Origin: Bugula neritina
Taxonomy: Eukaryota > Bryozoa > Gymnolaemata > Cheilostomatida > Bugulidae
DNA length: 64,000 nt
NCBI GenBank assembly: GCA_964035545.1
Contig: OZ037768.1
Span: 21,363,200 to 21,427,199, forward strand
Reading direction: 5' to 3'
Part shown: one piece after another, positions 59,737-64,000 of the stretch
Layout of the letters: each line of letters starts with the position of its first letter
Position numbering within the stretch: position 1 is the first letter of the stretch
Notes under the pieces: generated by a model
What the model was told of the DNA's origin: nothing
The model's database searches: none
The model's input: only the letters and a program-made list of their open reading frames with translations
Made by a program: the position numbers and the translations under genes

Positions 59737-62700
59737 GTACTACTACTACTACTAGTACTACTACTACTACTAGTACTGCTACTACTACTACTGCTACTAC
59801 TACTAATACTACTACTACTACTGCTACTACCACTACTACTACTACTGCTGCTACTGCTGCTACCGCTGCTACCACTGCTACCACCACCACTACCACCACT
59901 ACTACTACCACTACTACCACTACTAAACAGTAACTCAGTGCCTCAAGAATATTATCTGCTACTGCTAATTCTACTCTGTCTCATAGTTTGGTAATCCCTG
60001 CCTCCTGGAGAATGTTGAGGAAGAACTAGATCCTCTTCTAGAGCCAATCTTGCTGAGACAGACATTCAAGTCCGCGGGTGTTGACTACATCAAGGTGGGA
60101 GATCAGATTGTGGAGTACAGTAGTGACTTCAAACTATACATCACCACATCACTTAGGAATCCGCACTATCTCCCTGAAATATCTGTCAAAGTGAGTATAC
60201 ATGTAATGGTAGCATTCCAAGTTCAACATAATGTTAGCATGGAAGTAGTAGCCTATAATGTTTTTGTTTGACTGCATCATATACAGAATAAAACAAATGA
60301 ATTTATCACATCATATGAGTGTCATTCAGTCTTTCGTGGGATTACTCTATAATTGTGTGAAGTCACAGAAGCACAAACCATATCTGAATTGTTACATATT
60401 TTTGCTAAAGCTTTCGATTATCCTCAATAAAACCATGAGTCCAACTACAAATGTATGATATGAACATGCTTTCTGCATTCAGTGAATTCCCAGAAGCAAT
60501 GGTGAAAAATAATATTCATCTTGCTTACTGGAAATAGATGTTGGTAGTAATTGATTCATCCAATGAGTTAGAACTTATAGGAGTTATATTTCAATATCGG
60601 CTCATCTACATCTAATACCTGCAGGTTACATTGCTGAACTTCATGATAACCCCTCTGGGACTGGATGATCAGTTGCTGGGAATTGTGGCTGCCAAAGAGA
60701 AACCTGCTCTGGAGGAGAAGAAGAACGAGCTGATTCTGGAGGGAGCTGCCAACAAAAGAAATCTCAAGGAGATTGAAGATAAAATCTTAGAAGTTTTGTC
60801 TTCTTCACAGGTGAGGAGTTCCTCCTGCACAGGAAACGTCTGTTGGCCCTTCTGCATCTCTTTTACAGTTCCTGTTTCTGAGTCACCACCTATTTGTATG
60901 AGCAGGGGATGAGTTTATTATTTCTATTGGTTGCATCTTTCGAGCTTTTCTTATTTTATAGTAAATTATATTTAATACAAAAATGGTTTGATGAAAGTTT
61001 GATTTTACTCTTTGTGTTGCAGATAGTTAAGTTACTCATATTTTAAAGAGAATAATATTATTGCTGCTCGTGTCAAGCAAATATTTTTGAAACTTTTCAA
61101 GTTGCATTTTTAGTTTTTGTGTTCCAAAGACTTGCATATAGATGTAGATGTAGTCTGTGTACACACATTTACACTGTCGATGTTTTCAATGGGTTTACAA
61201 TTCTTAACATTATACAGGTTGTTATATGTTGTATTACTCGTGTGTGTTAACTGTTAGGGTAACATCCTGGAAGATGAAGCTGCAATCAACATTCTCTCAT
61301 CTTCTAAAGTGTTATCTGAGGAAATATCGAGTAAGCAGGAAATTACGTCACGCACTGAGAAAGAAATAGACGAGACTCGCTCTGGTTACAAGCCCGTAGC
61401 TAAGCACGGCAGTATCCTGTTCTTCACCATCTCCGACCTGGCTAACATTGATCCCATGTACCAGTACTCCCTCAACTGGTTCATCAACCTCTTCATGCAC
61501 GTCAGTTGATGCGTCTGCTACTCTCTTTCATGTTCTTTAAATATTTCAGTGTATCAATTTGTGAGACAGAGTTTGGCCTTTAAATCTAACTCTGTGTATT
61601 TTTAGGTTTTGATGTAACTGATTAAACCAATTTGTCTGTCTTATTAAAATTTTTGAAGAATTTACCCACTTTTGTGTCAAAGTTGAGTGATAACTGATTA
61701 AATGATGCAATGTTATGAAATTTTATAATTTAGTATGTGCGAAAAGTTGTGCTATTGTAGGGTATACTATAATGGCAAGGCTGTACTGCATTTATCTTTA
61801 TGGTTTGGTCTTAATTTTACATGCATTATTGGAGCAAATAGCTGTTATTAGTTGAAAAAGTCTGTAAAATAAGAAAAATTTAAATGTTAAAAGTGCTTGC
61901 CACAGTCTTGTTTTTGCATTATTGAAATCATGCAATACAAGTTGCGGTCATTCTGATAACCAAGTAATAATTGCCAAATATATTATTGGCAACACTATGT
62001 GTAGTAAGGAGCTGCTAAAGTAATAATTTAAAATAATGTAAAATTTGTTACCATGAGTTGCTCTAACTTCTTTTTCATTTTCTCCTAAATTGTGTTCAGT
62101 TCTTGACAAAGAAATGCGTTTATTACGACAGGCAATCAACAACAGCAAGAAGTCCAACAACCTGGAGGAAAGAATACAGTGTCTCAACGACTACTTCACC
62201 TATAGCATCTACCAGAATATATGTCGCTCTTTGTTTGAAAAGGACAAATTGCTTTTCTCTTTTATTCTTTGTGTCAGTCTGCTCAAAGGAAGGTTTGTAC
62301 AACTTGAGACGATTTTTGTAACTCCAAACCTAGTTTAGTACGAGTTTATTATAATCTGTCTGCATAAATGTACTATTCTAATTATATGAAGTGTTGGGCC
62401 GATGTATTATGTTGGGAAAATGTGGCGATACAGGTTTGGAAATAACTATGGGAAGAGATTTTCCAATTTTAGAAATTATGCTTTTTGATATTCTCATATT
62501 ATTGATACTCTTTAGCTGATTACCAAGGGTAGCTAGTGTTGTCTCATTGCGTTATTTATTATGTATAAATAACAATGGCAGTTACATAATGATGTGTTTA
62601 TGGTATTTTATTGTGGTGTGTTGTGTTGTACTAATTGCACTATGCAGTTTGCTTTAATTTATATATCTTTATCTTTTTTTAACTTTTGTAACTTTATGAA

Positions 62701-63843
62701 ATAACTTTAAAATAACACTAATAATAGAGGTCAAGTAGATGACCGAGAATGGAGGTTTCTGCTCACTGGAGGTGTGGCTTTGGACAATCCATTTTTAAAT
62801 CCGGCTGCTGATTGGTTGAGTGAGAAGTCGTGGGCGGAAATTGTTCGATGCTCTGATTTGCCAGCTTTTAAAGGGTTCATGCACTCTTTTAAGGAGAAGG
62901 TAGTTTAGATTTATATAGACAAATTTGACATTTTCGTTCTCAAAGTAAAAATTACATCTTCAACATTTAAGCAATATAATTCTAACCACAAAATGTTTTG
63001 AAGGGGTTATTATAAGCTTCAAAACAATTTCACAGCTGAACTTTTTACAGAGACACAGATTTTATATTTCATTTAATTTTCATACGCATATCTCTTGCAT
63101 ATATGTATTAGAATTATGGTGTTTTTGTTACAAGGTTGCTGATTGGCAGATAGTGTATGATTCACCCTCCCCTCAAACAGCCGAATACATTGCCCCGTGG
63201 AACCAGTTGAATGACATGCAGAAGCTGATCGTGCTCAGACTTCTGAGGCCTGACAAGGTTAGTGAGTCATCCTTTGAGTCTCACTGTACATGTGACTGAA
63301 CTTTTAACACAGCATTGTTTAGAATTATATGTTGAAATAAGGCAGTAGTAATACAGTAGTAATTAGTGGGTATGTAGTCTTGTATTTGATACCAGGCTTT
63401 GCATTACTGTATGCTTTATATTTTGTAACACTCTATGCTATACAAAACTCATTTTGATAAAAATTTGTATAAAATCAAATAATATGTTATTTGAGTATTG
63501 AGTTTGAGTATTTTTTTATTAGTTGTTTGATTTATACACAACATTCTGTTCTTTGGTGTCACAATATCGTAGGGTAGACAAAAAGTTTCAAATAAATTCA
63601 TCAATTTCTAGTATATTGTTACTATCACAGTACTGTCAATATTTCACTCTGTTATATTATGGCAGATGGTGCCGGCTGTACAGGACTACATCGTTAAGAA
63701 TATTGGGCCACAGTTTGTTGAGCCACCTACATTTGACATATCCGTCTCTTTCGCTGACTCTATGTACTTCACACCTCTCATCTTTGTGCTGTCCCCCGGA
63801 GCTGACCCCATGGCTGGTCTTTACAAGTTCGCCGAAGAAAAAG
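16400..63843 (+). CDS. DNAH3: Axonemal inner-arm dynein heavy chain, DNAH3-like (65 exons placed; 3' end beyond window)
   Basis: The product is a ciliary/flagellar dynein heavy chain, the AAA+ ATPase motor of an inner dynein arm that slides axonemal microtubules. Exons were placed by conceptual translation and splice sites, and all 65 junction phases agree. Together they give 10,894 coding nt, about 3,631 residues. Order: a variable N-terminal tail, stem, linker, AAA1 (GPAGTGKT, ~1485-1492), AAA2 (GDPIGGKT, ~1766-1773), AAA3 (GPTGTGKS, ~2161-2168), AAA4 (GIGGSGRQS, ~2526-2534), stalk with microtubule-binding domain, AAA5, and the start of AAA6. The family is normally ~4,000-4,100 residues, so about 450-500 residues are missing at the window edge. 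The phrases RPDKMVPAV and [10 protein letters not shown] made DNAH3 the closest recalled paralog; DNAH7 or DNAH12 is the alternative. Introns without a separate entry showed nothing beyond AT-rich sequence. Exon coordinates are in the segment entries. Confidence 0.9.
18984..19180. repeat. Short imperfect tandem repeat in intron 2
   Basis: From about 19080 to 19170, a unit of about 24 bases (AATACACTGTATGTTTACAGT-like) occurs roughly three times, bounded by two AACACTCG words. It contains a small inverted repeat (GTGTATTA/TAATACAC, 5-base loop). Confidence 0.5.
19963..20112 (+). mobile_element. SINE copy, head truncated
   Basis: A GGGTTCAAAACC B-box-like word is followed by the family body (GGTTGGTGATGTGAAAAAGGG, CGGTCATATTTGCT, AAGTCCTTAGCCTGC, then ATCAGGGATG), collinear with the copy at 31070-31280 read on its own strand. 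The A-box end is missing. Located in dynein intron 2. Confidence 0.65.
20663..22255 (+). mobile_element. 5'-truncated LINE with snap-back inverted 5' end
   Basis: The element consists of a reverse transcriptase-coding segment, a short 3' UTR and a terminal (AATC)n tail ending near 22255. At its 5' end, 29 bases (20663-20691) are the perfect reverse complement of 20699-20727 across a 7-base spacer, so the first coding bases of the truncated copy are repeated in inverted orientation. It lies sense in dynein intron 2. Confidence 0.85.
20697..22119 (+). pseudogene. Truncated reverse transcriptase of LINE family 2
   Basis: An open frame of more than 460 codons with no proper initiator; the endonuclease half is missing. 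Recognisable reverse transcriptase blocks are [76 protein letters not shown], the catalytic VKYADDT, and a [18 protein letters not shown] block. This differs from the LINE at 484-4345 (GTPQGC against GVPQGS and a different tail), so it is a separate family, probably of the CR1/L2/Rex-like group. The frame is still open, suggesting a fairly recent insertion, but the copy cannot be autonomous. Confidence 0.88.
22256..23331. other. Remainder of dynein intron 2
   Basis: AT-rich sequence with no coding frame, repeat array or mobile element that I could recognise. It ends in a T-rich tract and the TTTTTTCACAG acceptor of exon 3. Confidence 0.5.
23716..24060 (+). repeat. Large CTA/CTG triplet repeat filling dynein intron 4
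   Basis: About 345 bases of trinucleotide repeat, mostly CTA on the sense strand, with CTG units rising toward the 3' end and CCG units in the last 40 bases. Intron 4 is only 400 bases (23697-24096), so the repeat is nearly the whole intron and stops 36 bases before exon 5. Confidence 0.95.
24518..24863. mobile_element. MITE-like element with 63-bp terminal inverted repeats
   Basis: The two ends are near-perfect inverted repeats of 63 bases with 3 mismatches, starting CCTAGGGCCACACTGTGCG. Each contains a 16-bp self-palindrome (TTTTCGCATGCGAAAA). The interior carries another perfect 11-bp inverted repeat (24604-24614 with 24634-24644). There is no coding capacity. The 8 bases flanking each side agree at 5 positions, which could be a worn 8-bp duplication as in hAT-type elements; this is not certain. 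Located in dynein intron 5. Confidence 0.85.
27593..34380 (+). CDS. DNAH3: Dynein exons 9-20: stem region (residues ~302-956)
   Basis: Exons: 27593-27731, 28291-28526, 28984-29179, 29676-29882, 30309-30444, 30674-30791, 31341-31545, 32047-32125, 32560-32684, 33144-33274, 33533-33728, 34186-34380. Recognisable stem phrases include [15 protein letters not shown] in exon 10, WISECCAII and WMPHDT in exon 11, and the charged helical stretches of exons 15-20 (for example [18 protein letters not shown]). The stem carries subunit and docking contacts. Introns 14 and 19 hold SINEs, and introns 16 and 17 hold tandem repeats that begin at or near the exon 16 and 17 donors. Confidence 0.85.
31070..31280 (-). 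mobile_element. tRNA-derived SINE (best-preserved copy)
   Basis: On the minus strand the head has an A-box-like GTGGTCTAGGGGTTAG and a B-box GGTTCGAGCC, spaced as in a tRNA. A family-specific body (GGTGATGTTAGGAAGAGCATC, CATAATTGCTCC) and a 3' part ending near GATAGCGACTATAAAC follow. Related copies are at 33961, 55961, 19963 and 12425. Located in dynein intron 14. Confidence 0.85.
32128..32545. repeat. Degenerate TATTATA-type low-complexity tract, intron 16
   Basis: Some 400 bases of imperfect repeats built from TATTATATT, TTGTATTATATT and similar words, filling most of the intron between exons 16 and 17. Confidence 0.8.
32674..32822 (+). repeat. DNAH3: 22-bp tandem repeat seeded by the exon 17 donor junction
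   Basis: The last bases of exon 17 plus the start of its intron (TAGTCATCAAG|GTATCAG, boundary 32684/32685) form a 22-base unit repeated about six to seven times, with alternating GTATCAG, GTGTCAG and CCATGG variants. Each CAAG-GT copy recreates a donor-like site. Confidence 0.85.
32838..33122. repeat. 16-18-bp minisatellite, intron 17
   Basis: A run of units of the form GTATGTATAGCACA, about 18 copies with small length changes. It directly follows the 22-bp array and ends some 20 bases before the exon 18 acceptor. Confidence 0.9.
33961..34150 (+). mobile_element. tRNA-derived SINE, intron 19
   Basis: A box GTGGTCTAGGGGTTAG and B box GGTTCGATTGCC are present, followed by GTGATGTTAAGAAGAGCATCC and the AGCCCGCTTAAA body of the same family. 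The 3' end is diverged. It ends about 35 bases before exon 20. Confidence 0.82.
34893..35629. repeat. 20-bp minisatellite, intron 20 (~37 copies)
   Basis: About 740 bases of the unit CTAGAGTAGGGTATAGTATA with point variants (GGG/GAG, TATGC/TATAC, GTATA/ATATT) and a few shortened units. Blocks of variants recur in the same order (compare 35130-35290 with 35480-35620), which suggests higher-order duplication. It ends 30 bases before exon 21. Confidence 0.95.
35659..39430 (+). CDS. DNAH3: Dynein exons 21-28: linker domain (residues ~957-1402)
   Basis: Exons: 35659-35847, 36123-36224, 36517-36645, 36884-36982, 37505-37644, 38340-38498, 38607-38835, 39139-39430. This is the conserved linker (DHC_N2), the lever that swings across the AAA ring: [48 protein letters not shown], then [20 protein letters not shown] and [13 protein letters not shown]. 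All hallmark phrases are intact. Exon 23's donor is followed by two further copies of the same junction sequence. Confidence 0.93.
36345..36500. repeat. ~18-20-bp degenerate tandem repeat before exon 23
   Basis: Repeated AGTAAGTGAG-CACTACTGAC-type units, at least seven imperfect copies, ending about 15 bases before the exon 23 acceptor. Many copies contain GTAAGT or GTGAGT words that look like donors. Confidence 0.75.
36633..36700 (+). repeat. DNAH3: Exon 23 donor junction repeated three times
   Basis: The true junction GATGACATACAG|GTAAG (boundary 36645/36646) recurs exactly about 29 bases later and again in changed form (GATAACATACAGGTAGG). Confidence 0.85.
39859..42748 (+). CDS. DNAH3: Dynein exons 29-34: AAA1, main ATPase site (residues ~1403-1751)
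   Basis: Exons: 39859-40166, 40466-40609, 40845-40962, 41591-41757, 42234-42377, 42584-42748. AAA1 is the principal hydrolysis site. Walker [11 protein letters not shown] is at ~1485, Walker B CFDEFNRI at ~1535-1542, the [11 protein letters not shown] segment follows, and the [18 protein letters not shown] block bears the sensor region. All catalytic residues expected from the family are present. Exon 34 leads to AAA2 and ends in a junction that is tandemly duplicated into the intron. Confidence 0.95.
40405..40470 (+). repeat. DNAH3: Repeated acceptor sequence before exon 30
   Basis: The acceptor TTTCACTTTAG|TGTGTGG is preceded by two upstream copies of GTTTCACTTTAGTG and one GTTTCACTTTGTG variant, giving tandem acceptor-like sites about 18-20 bases apart. 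Confidence 0.75.
40600..40680 (+). repeat. DNAH3: Duplicated exon 30 donor junction
   Basis: The junction CAACAG|GTATTATCTACAGCTAC (boundary 40609/40610) is repeated about 40 bases downstream as CAACAGGTATTATCTGCAGCTAC, followed by similar TATTACA sequence. Confidence 0.8.
42721..42827 (+). repeat. DNAH3: Exon 34 3' end tandemly duplicated into intron 34
   Basis: The last 28 bases of exon 34 (42721-42748) are repeated without change at 42757-42784 and in altered form at 42800-42827. Each copy is followed by GTGTGTAT. The first period is 36 bases. Confidence 0.92.
43043..44644 (+). CDS. DNAH3: Dynein exons 35-38: AAA2 (residues ~1752-1985)
   Basis: Exons: 43043-43177, 43530-43669, 43848-44027, 44396-44644. 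The P-loop [10 protein letters not shown] is followed by [30 protein letters not shown] (the Walker-B-like strand with the usual replacement of the catalytic acid), LCLMSGEII and [16 protein letters not shown]2 binds nucleotide but normally does not hydrolyse it. A 14-bp X-box-like palindrome lies in the intron after exon 35. Confidence 0.94.
43216..43229 (+). promoter_or_regulatory. X-box-like (RFX) palindrome in intron 35
   Basis: GTTTCCATGGAAAC is a perfect 14-bp palindrome and fits the RFX X-box consensus RYYNYYWWRRNRAC. It lies about 40 bases after exon 35. RFX sites are known controls of ciliary genes; function here is inferred from the motif alone. Confidence 0.35.
44860..45090 (+). 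repeat. ~46-51-bp tandem repeat carrying X-box-like motifs, intron 38
   Basis: Five imperfect units of the pattern ACTGTTATAC-GGTTGCTATGGTAACC-AGCTGGTTGTAATTTGGT run up to the exon 39 acceptor at 45096. The motif starts are 44874, 44920, 44966, 45017 and 45063. Confidence 0.92.
44966..45077 (+). promoter_or_regulatory. Three consensus X-box motifs (RFX-type) in intron 38
   Basis: GTTGCTATGGTAAC at 44966-44979 and 45063-45076, and GTTATTATGGTAAC at 45017-45030, match RYYNYYWWRRNRAC at all positions. The two upstream units at 44874 and 44920 each miss by one base. The host is a ciliary gene, which makes RFX binding plausible, but this could equally be a chance property of one repeat unit. Confidence 0.4.
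45097..46110 (+). CDS. DNAH3: Dynein exons 39-41: AAA2-AAA3 connector with acidic insert (residues ~1986-2129)
   Basis: Exons: 45097-45230, 45577-45724, 45963-46110. Exon 39 encodes an acidic then Pro/Ser/Thr-rich stretch ([16 protein letters not shown] followed by [12 protein letters not shown]) that looks like an unstructured surface loop. Exons 40-41 return to conserved dynein sequence ([25 protein letters not shown]). The acceptor of exon 39 is immediately preceded by the X-box-like tandem array of intron 38. Confidence 0.88.
46118..46195. repeat. Short tandem repeat after the exon 41 donor
   Basis: Units of GAGCTAATGTGTCATGTGACAT, about four imperfect copies, begin within ten bases of the exon 41 donor. 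Confidence 0.8.
46273..46687. mobile_element. 415-bp foldback (long inverted repeat) element, intron 41
   Basis: The two halves are inverted repeats of about 170 bases each, from TCATTTTACTTAATTTAGTA at the left end to its complement at the right. They carry scattered substitutions and one-base indels. The central loop of ~70 bases includes GCGGTCCGTTACG and a partly complementary CGCAACGGTTCGC. There is no coding capacity. It fits a non-autonomous foldback or MITE-type DNA element; no clear target duplication was seen. Confidence 0.85.
46688..47913. other. Remainder of dynein intron 41
   Basis: AT-rich intronic sequence. No gene, repeat array or further mobile element was recognised before the exon 42 acceptor. 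Confidence 0.5.
47914..49974 (+). CDS. DNAH3: Dynein exons 42-46: AAA3 (residues ~2130-2428)
   Basis: Exons: 47914-48152, 48441-48590, 49049-49268, 49560-49673, 49801-49974. Walker [11 protein letters not shown] is at ~2161, Walker [11 protein letters not shown] with Asp at ~2228-2229, then [13 protein letters not shown] and [17 protein letters not shown]3 is the regulatory nucleotide site. Exon 43 ends at AG|GCAAGT, a GC donor, and the reading frame into exon 44 requires it. Confidence 0.94.
48845..49020. repeat. Degenerate AGTCCAACTAGTGGTA-type repeats before exon 44
   Basis: Two good copies of CAGTCCAACTAGTGGTA and several worn ones (AGTCATACTAGTAGTAATGAG) lead up to within 30 bases of the exon 44 acceptor. 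Confidence 0.65.
50358..51639 (+). CDS. DNAH3: Dynein exons 47-49: AAA4 (residues ~2429-2685)
   Basis: Exons: 50358-50510, 50839-51070, 51254-51639. The P-loop [10 protein letters not shown] has Arg instead of the usual Lys, which is normal for axonemal chains of this type. [18 protein letters not shown] is the Walker-B-like strand; from memory most family members have T-D-S/T-Q where this one has G-D-H-Q. The segment ends with [19 protein letters not shown] and INCCTIDWF, which leads into the stalk. Confidence 0.94.
50511..50690. repeat. Degenerate ~45-50-bp repeat after the exon 47 donor
   Basis: The words CTGTGATTGGTTAGTGAG and TCAGCTG recur four times with substitutions, starting immediately after the exon 47 donor. 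Confidence 0.65.
51690..51751. repeat. (TA)n microsatellite, intron 49
   Basis: About 60 bases of alternating TA about 50 bases after the exon 49 donor. Confidence 0.95.
51912..55873 (+). CDS. DNAH3: Dynein exons 50-56: stalk and microtubule-binding domain (residues ~2686-3107)
   Basis: Exons: 51912-52066, 52424-52565, 53077-53259, 53884-54042, 54378-54647, 55068-55223, 55673-55873. Exons 50-52 give the outgoing coiled coil CC1 ([32 protein letters not shown]). Exons 53-54 give the microtubule-binding domain ([53 protein letters not shown]). Exons 55-56 give the returning coil CC2 ([18 protein letters not shown]). A 21-bp minisatellite fills intron 52. Confidence 0.94.
53268..53865. repeat. 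21-bp minisatellite filling intron 52
   Basis: About 27 copies of GAGTAGAGAGTATATATTACA with single-base variants (GTATGT, GTGTAT, GATAG). The intron is 624 bases (53260-53883) and the array begins 10 bases after the donor and ends about 20 bases before exon 53. Because the unit is a multiple of three it gives long open frames, but these are not genes. Confidence 0.95.
55961..56176 (+). mobile_element. tRNA-derived SINE, intron 56
   Basis: The head carries GAGGTTAGAGCGCTCGC and a B box GGTTTGATCCCC. The body GATGTTAGGAAGAGCATTCAG and the 3' part GGGGTTTTCACAGAGATAGC match the copy at 31070-31280. It ends about 50 bases before exon 57. Confidence 0.82.
56229..61500 (+). CDS. DNAH3: Dynein exons 57-61: AAA5 (residues ~3108-3420)
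   Basis: Exons: 56229-56379, 59446-59600, 59987-60190, 60625-60810, 61258-61500. Conserved phrases are [95 protein letters not shown] and [19 protein letters not shown]. Intron 57 is 3.1 kb and holds an antisense gene; intron 58 is mostly a CTA-type triplet repeat. Confidence 0.94.
57112..57117 (-). promoter_or_regulatory. Poly(A) signal of the nested antisense gene
   Basis: AATAAA on the minus strand, about 110 bases downstream of the stop codon at 57227. It is the only canonical signal close to that gene. Confidence 0.5.
57227..58395 (-). CDS. Unrecognised single-pass membrane protein nested antisense in dynein intron 57 (exons 58395-58292, 57899-57751, 57555-57227)
   Basis: Three exons join cleanly: 104 nt (phase 2 out), 149 nt (phase 1 out), and 329 nt to a stop, giving 193 residues. 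All introns are GT-AG. The ATG at 58395 follows an in-frame TAA nine codons upstream. Residues ~3-34 form one long hydrophobic segment ([20 protein letters not shown] and onward), a signal anchor or transmembrane helix. The rest is hydrophilic and charged: a Lys/Glu-rich stretch ([18 protein letters not shown]), an acidic patch ([12 protein letters not shown]), then two similar short motifs, FESNWTHRF and FDFAWTHEF, separated by a Glu/Lys/Val-rich linker, and an ending with a C-x-C pair. I do not recognise the family. The intact frame, agreeing phases and nearby poly(A) signal support a real gene. No function is proposed. Confidence 0.75.
59625..59934 (+). repeat. CTA-type triplet repeat in dynein intron 58
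   Basis: About 310 bases of CTA on the sense strand with ATT, AGT, CTG and CCA variants, CTG/CCA-rich toward the 3' end. Intron 58 is 386 bases (59601-59986), so the repeat is most of it. Same motif and orientation as intron 4. Confidence 0.95.
62132..63843 (+). CDS. DNAH3: Dynein exons 62-65: end of AAA5 and start of AAA6 (residues ~3421-3631)
   Basis: Exons: 62132-62292, 62728-62899, 63135-63257, 63666-63843. They read [20 protein letters not shown], the [12 protein letters not shown] block, RPDKMVPAV and [15 protein letters not shown], the AAA6 P-loop-like segment. Exon 62's acceptor (AG at 62130-62131) has a weak pyrimidine tract. A better-looking acceptor at 62098-62099 would put the exon out of frame. 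The gene runs off the window in phase 1 after exon 65. Confidence 0.9.
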
Positions 63844-63889
63844 GTGAATTTTAACTACTATTATGAATACTCAGCTTTACCACACCGAG

Positions 63890-63998
63890 TACTTAGTAAT
63901 ATTGCTACTCATAGTACTACAACTGATACTAATAATGCTACTAATACTAATAATATGATGGATACTAACAATATTACTGATACTAATAGTATTTATAG
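63890..63998 (+). repeat. Degenerate TACTAA/CTA-type repeat at the window edge (intron 65)
   Basis: Irregular units of ACTAATA, GATACTAA and GCTACTAATA from about 63890 to the end of the window, starting some 45 bases after the exon 65 donor. It may continue beyond the window. Confidence 0.7.
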
Positions 63999-64000
63999 CC

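Noticed and set aside
59481-59933. A 150-residue frame ending in poly-Thr
   Set aside because: The first part is dynein exon 58; the rest is the triplet repeat of intron 58 read through the donor site.

Overview
The window is animal nuclear DNA from an invertebrate, most plausibly a lophotrochozoan (mollusc, annelid, brachiopod or bryozoan grade). This is an inference from the families present; no species-diagnostic sequence was seen. Genes are split by GT-AG introns, introns are AT-rich, and the DNA carries non-LTR retrotransposons, tRNA-headed SINEs, MITE-like inverted repeats and many microsatellites and minisatellites.

Layout. (1) 1-10,330: two closely related secreted-lectin genes face each other tail to tail. 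Gene A (+, last three exons 351-5779) and gene B (-, 10330-8844) both encode an F5/8-type C (fucolectin-like) domain. Gene B also has a signal peptide and a PAN/apple-like cysteine module. An apparently intact LINE with ORF1 and ORF2 (about 484-4345, minus strand) sits in gene A intron 1. (2) 10,331-16,399: AT-rich DNA with no gene seen. (3) 16,400-63,843 (+): one very large gene for an axonemal inner-arm dynein heavy chain, closest by eye to DNAH3 (DNAH7/DNAH12 group). I could place 65 exons whose phases all agree. They encode about 3,631 residues, from a proposed initiator Met to the start of AAA6; the C-terminal ~450-500 residues lie beyond the window. Four P-loops (AAA1-AAA4), the stalk, the microtubule-binding domain and AAA5 are all present.

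The dynein introns hold most of the unusual material. These include a 5'-truncated LINE with a snap-back inverted 5' end, a 346-bp MITE with 63-bp terminal inverted repeats, a 415-bp foldback element, three SINE copies in introns plus one further copy, and at least a dozen tandem-repeat tracts. Several tracts abut or duplicate the splice junctions themselves. One intron carries a five-copy array of RFX X-box-like motifs. Intron 57 holds a complete three-exon gene on the opposite strand, encoding a 193-residue single-pass membrane protein that I do not recognise.

Functionally the dynein chain would serve ciliary/flagellar motility, and the PAN-fucolectin proteins would be secreted carbohydrate-binding proteins. 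No link between the two loci is evident beyond adjacency.
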